Below, piece by piece: positions 60,268-64,000 of a DNA stretch of 64,000 nt (position 1 is the first letter of the stretch; each line of letters opens with the position of its first letter). The notes below the pieces were generated by a model. It was given only the letters and a program-made list of their open reading frames with translations. It was not told the origin of the DNA and made no database searches. The stretch is from NCBI RefSeq assembly GCF_000003815.2, contig NC_049979.1:31402605-31466604 (forward strand), written 5' to 3'. This DNA comes from Branchiostoma floridae (taxonomy: Eukaryota > Chordata > Leptocardii > Amphioxiformes > Branchiostomatidae). A program made the translations under genes and the position numbers.

Positions 60268-60345
60268 AATTCTCTTCTTCGCAAGCTCCGAAGAGAACTA
60301 CGTTTTCCGACTATTTCACAGACAAGTACACACACCGTTAGGGTA
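60268..60345 (+). repeat. 78-bp direct repeat, copy 2
   Basis: Identical to 59311-59388. Here the hairpin is longer, since the preceding GTCGGAAAAC pairs with GTTTTCCGAC inside the repeat. This suggests copy 2 is nearer the original form. Confidence 0.9.
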
Positions 60346-60813
60346 GTGAGCTCACCGTCACGACGAAAAAGGATAGAAGAAGTGAGAGGAATAAGGAAGG
60401 GCGGGGGGTGGGTAGCGGGAGAGACTGGATGGTGGAGGGAGACGTGACAGACTGACGCTCAACTTAACTCATGGTGCAAGTTGTAACGGCCCGCAGGCTA
60501 GTTAATATATAAGTTACAATCTGGAAGCTGGTGAGAACAGAAGGTGTAAAGTCTTTATAATGGCGTAAAAAGAGCTAAACAGCCGCCGTAAGTTCATGAT
60601 ATAAGGTAATCCAAAGTTACACGGTGTTGGAACTGTTGACACCTCCTGGCGAGCTTTGGAGTACGAGACATAACTTAAGTCCGTTCCGTTCGCGCATACA
60701 GCTCAAGGCGTTCGATTTACTAGTCGCGGGTAATCCATCAACGTCATAGCGATACAGTCCTGACTGGTGCGATGATCATGACAGGATTCAAGTAGAACCG
60801 TCCGGCAATTGTC

Positions 60814-61098
60814 TCATGTCAACCACGCATGACTGCCACCACAGGCTTCTCTTGTGTAGGTTAATGTCTCAATGATAATCCACGTACGGAGGCCTCCATC
60901 CGAGTCCCGCCACACTTGTTGGGCCGTCATATTCATCAGGTACAAGTCCAACGTTCTCGGTTGAATGTAAGGCCAACCCGGGGGTTGTATCTCGTACCGG
61001 AAGTACATCGACCGCACAGGGGATGACACTTCCGGCAAAACTTGAAGTACATCCACACGGGGGCTGCCACTTCGGTAAAGCCTCAAGTTCAAATCCAC
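60814..61098 (-). pseudogene. Possible divergent exon of the PhoPQ-related/AprA hydrolase family
   Basis: The minus-strand frame contains 'LDLYLMNMTAQQVWRDSDGG', which resembles '[20 protein letters not shown]' of genes A and B at the same place after a tyrosine/tryptophan-rich segment ('MYFRYEIQPPGW' against 'YHEVLEWRLKGPGY'). The intron that follows 'QQWLT' in genes A and B is absent here, and the frame ends at a TGA about 30 residues later. It could be a retained fragment, a pseudogene, or an exon of a divergent member on the other strand. Confidence 0.4.
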
Positions 61099-61144
61099 AC
61101 GGGGGTAAGCACTAACAGTAAAGTTTCAACTGAGTCCTCACAGG

Positions 61145-61415
61145 GGACTGCACTCACGAGAGTGAAGTGTCTCCACACGGGGGAGCACACCTCAATTCAC
61201 CTTCACGTACATTCACATGTCAGGGAAGGGGGAGGGGTTGTACTCACGACAGTGAAGTGTCTCCGCACGGGGGGGGCACACCTCAAGTCACCTTCGCGTA
61301 CATTCACATGTCAGGGAAGGGGGAGGGGTTGCATTCACGGCAGTGAAGTGTCTCCACACGGGGAAGCACACCTCAAGTCACTTTCACGTACATTCTCATG
61401 TCATGGAAGCGGGAG
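61145..61415. repeat. Three-copy 90-bp tandem repeat
   Basis: Units start near 61149, 61239 and 61329 and share 'AGTGAAGTGTCTCC', 'CACGGGG', 'GCACACCTCAA', 'CGTACATTC' and 'ATGTCAGGGAAGGGGGAGGG'. The half-motif 'CCACACGGGGG' also occurs upstream at about 61051 and 61096, so the array may be older and partly decayed. The plus-strand frame across it (61042-61437) has no domain features. Confidence 0.85.
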
Positions 61416-61437
61416 GAGTAAAAAGGCATGGGGGTGA

Positions 61438-63939
61438 GGGATGCCGGGTGGGGAGGATAGAACAAGGCGGGTGGTGGGAGGGAGAGGGGTCAGGAGGACA
61501 AAGTTTTCCGGATAATAGCAGGTAAGAGCAGACCTAACCTTCGGGTGAGAAAACATTCCGTCAAAACAGTAAACAGACAACGGCCTTGTAGGATGGTATA
61601 GAATAGCTGTCAATGTGTCTGTAAGAGTGATATCGATAACATTATAAACCGGAAGGAAGAACCTGTCAAATAAGGTATAGTCAGATACACCAAGGAGTTT
61701 CATTAAAATATATATCGCATCACTCCGTATACCTTGACAGCCGGCAATGGGCCTGCAAGACAAGGCTGCTGTACAAGAACTCCTTGGAAGCTCAGTCGGT
61801 AGATTAGTCCTACCAAGTGTCATGCATGTGTCATGCATATGTATCACACGAAAACACGCAAAACGTCAAGGAAGGGTGTTACACAGGTTTGTCGGGGGTT
61901 CTGCGAGAGCTAGAAGAGAAGAGGAATAAAAGGATATGTTCATAATAATTACCAGGTTCCCACAGGTGGGTGGTCTTGGATGAAAAGTTGTGGAGGGGAG
62001 AGTAAACAATCGTAATTGTAAGGAGGAAGTAGATCTAGACTGACGGTCATCATCACGGTTGGGGGTAGTGGGAAAGTGTCAGGCCGGGAAGTCTCCTCGT
62101 TACTTAGCCTGTGTTTACACAAGCTCTCGCCGGCTGGGCTTAATGACCCCCTCCTCCTAGGGAGGCGGCAATCTTAGGGCCGGCCGCTAGGGGCGCGATT
62201 TTAGTCAGGCTACTCGTTACTGGGCAATCACCCTCGTAAAGGGAAGAATGTGTGAAATAGCTGTGTTCAAATTATACAGAGGCCAATAATTGGATTAGCA
62301 AGCACAGTACCGTAGATGTAGTAGAGTGTTACATAAACAACAATCACACAGAGTGCAGGCGAATTGTAGTATACAACGGGAGAACCTCGCGTCAAAGTCC
62401 TATGCATGCGTCAGGAGATGGGGCTGGGTAAGACGGGATTAAAGGGGACTCAGGGAAGTGGGTAGGATGGATAGTAAATGCGAGTTGTGGCAGAGGCCGG
62501 GTAAGGTTATACCTGCAGTGAGAAACCAATCGTCACAAAACAAATGTCAAGCCTGGTAGAATGGCCACAGGACAGAATGAATGTCTGCGTAATGCCTCAG
62601 TCCAAACAGCGGCTGACAAGGTAGACTAGCGGTATACAAATCAAGGCAAGTCAAATCAAGGACATAATACTCTTCAGGTCAATGCACACGCAGATGCCTT
62701 GTTCTACATCCACTCCATTTTCCTTCGTAGAATCTGCAGAAATTAGAACGGTCTGAAAGGCGTAAGTTAGAAAGGATCAGAAAGGAGAACGAGCTGCAAG
62801 AAGGTACATGTATGCATATCAAGAATTGGCACAGGGATATAAGTAGGATCCGCCCAGCTCTATCTTGTTGGCGATGTGGGGCTAAAAACGGGGAGGGGAG
62901 GAAAGGGGTAAATTGAGATCAAGTTATTATGTTTACCTTCACAGAAGGTACACATATTGTTTTTGCTCAGACGTTCTTTTTTTCCGCACACCTCAAAAAC
63001 CTTAATATCTCCAAAAGTAGAGCTTGGTTTAACTTGAAAGCTTCAGTCATCTGGTAGGCCTGTACATAAGGCACTGCACCGTGGTCATTCGGGCCCACAT
63101 GGACCCAAAATAATGATTTTATGGAGCAAATAAGGGTGAAAAAATAGCAATTTTAACACAAAATCGAACTTTAGAACACCTCTGGAATATTGGAACGTTG
63201 TTCGAAACGAGGTCAACGACCGCCGCAGCTGTCGAACAAGCCGCCGCGCCAGCAGAAGGAAATATAATACCCCAAAAGTATCGAAATGTGTGGAGAGGTA
63301 GGTCACTAATTGTATGAATATATATCAAGTCAAGATTAAGTGTCTGTTGGGCATATTATTTTTGATTTTGTTTAAGTTCAGTAACCTGAACGAGCCAGTT
63401 GTACCTTATCTCTAAGCTATCCAAACATTAGTATGATTCTATGTTGTATTCGATCGAGTTACGTCAAATCGACAACACACACGGTGTCATACATTGTATG
63501 CCAGCACTAGTCTTTTGATTCAAAAGGTTTTTACAAGGCTGCATACTCACGCACTAATTTGTAAACAAACGCATACCGTCGACAGAGAGAATACGGACTG
63601 GTGTATAGTTAACCAAATTTTGAGTAAACAAGAAAAATTGTGCACAAAAACATGCTCTGCGTTACACGCAAGGTCACTGCGTATTGGCGGCTTTTACGCA
63701 CGAAGATCGTCATCCAAACTGAAAGATTTACATTTGATGATTTTATTTCGCAAATAAACTGACCTGAACACGCAAGATAAACCGCAACGTGGAACGCCCT
63801 CCATCCCCATCGTACGTCGTCATAATTTCCGTTCACCATGTTCATCATGCAGTAACGTTACCACAGCGCTGGGTTGATCCCGATTCACCAGTGAAGCACG
63901 AAACGGAGTCACGGTAAAGTACATTTCACCTAGGACCCC

Positions 63940-63974
<35 letters not shown>

Positions 63975-64000
63975 CCTCATACGCGTCGGGAGAGTTTCAA
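61438..64000. other. Right end of window without a supported gene
   Basis: About 2.6 kb. A GC-rich patch at 62100-62210 contains palindromic bits (GGCCGGCC) and may be repeat-derived. 'CCTTCACAGAAGGT' at 62937 resembles the terminus of the octamer-bearing repeat. A T run of 32 lies at 63943-63974. No coding exon could be supported. Confidence 0.4.

Larger units (their letters stand above)
58797..60813. other. Region without a supported gene; 78-bp direct repeats
   Basis: About 2 kb. The only structure I can support is a pair of identical 78-base direct repeats (59311-59388 and 60268-60345), listed separately. Short frames here have no family resemblance. Confidence 0.4.

Noticed and set aside
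61401-61847. 148-codon minus-strand frame
   Set aside because: Low-complexity and without a domain, splice context or conserved pattern; it lies next to the tandem repeat and is likely chance.
62100-62215. GC-rich patch as a CpG-island promoter
   Set aside because: No gene start is found on either side; it may be repeat-derived, so I do not list it as a promoter.

Overview
The window reads as nuclear DNA of an animal, most likely a cephalochordate (amphioxus, Branchiostoma). Every gene is split into many short exons with GT-AG introns. Proteins are closest in pattern to chordate orthologues (SYVN1, SPDYA, TRMT61B, KLHDC3, FAXC, NPC2), and intergenic DNA is full of small inverted-repeat elements. 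The species is an inference. Four runs of N (28692-29012, 42344-42443, 49138-49927, 56118-56957) are assembly gaps, and two of them cut genes.

Left part (1-8340, + strand): two tandem NPC2-like sterol-binding protein genes (the first lacks its 5' exons), then a FAXC-like GST-fold membrane protein gene.

Central block (10672-24011): SYVN1/HRD1, an ER ubiquitin ligase (minus), head-to-head with a Speedy/RINGO gene (plus), which is tail-to-tail with TRMT61B, a mitochondrial tRNA m1A methyltransferase (minus). From what I know of human maps, SYVN1 sits near SPDYC on chr 11 and SPDYA next to TRMT61B on chr 2, so this block looks like the unsplit ancestral arrangement.

Next (25491-34390): a membrane-anchored M14 metallocarboxypeptidase gene (plus) and KLHDC3, a six-kelch-repeat CUL2 substrate receptor (minus).

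After a repeat-rich stretch (34400-39300): a 2-aminoethylphosphonate-pyruvate transaminase gene (minus, 5' end missing), head-to-head with a PhoPQ-activated-pathogenicity-related/AprA-type alpha/beta hydrolase gene (plus). A tandem paralogue of the hydrolase follows and runs into a gap, and a possible third, divergent exon of that family lies at 60814-61098. At 50650-53271 (perhaps to 54213) is a minus-strand gene resembling the N-terminal part of GH81 beta-1,3-glucanases, joined to two copies of a roughly 100-residue cysteine-containing domain I do not recognise.

The right end (54930-64000) is mostly mobile or repetitive DNA. It holds a 3.9-kb palindromic PIF/Harbinger element with TAA target duplications, itself hit by a second TAA-flanked element, and beyond it GC-rich unique DNA with short direct and tandem repeats and no gene I can support.

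Exon-intron models were made by eye from reading frame, splice-site dinucleotides and phase. Totals divide by three for all complete genes.
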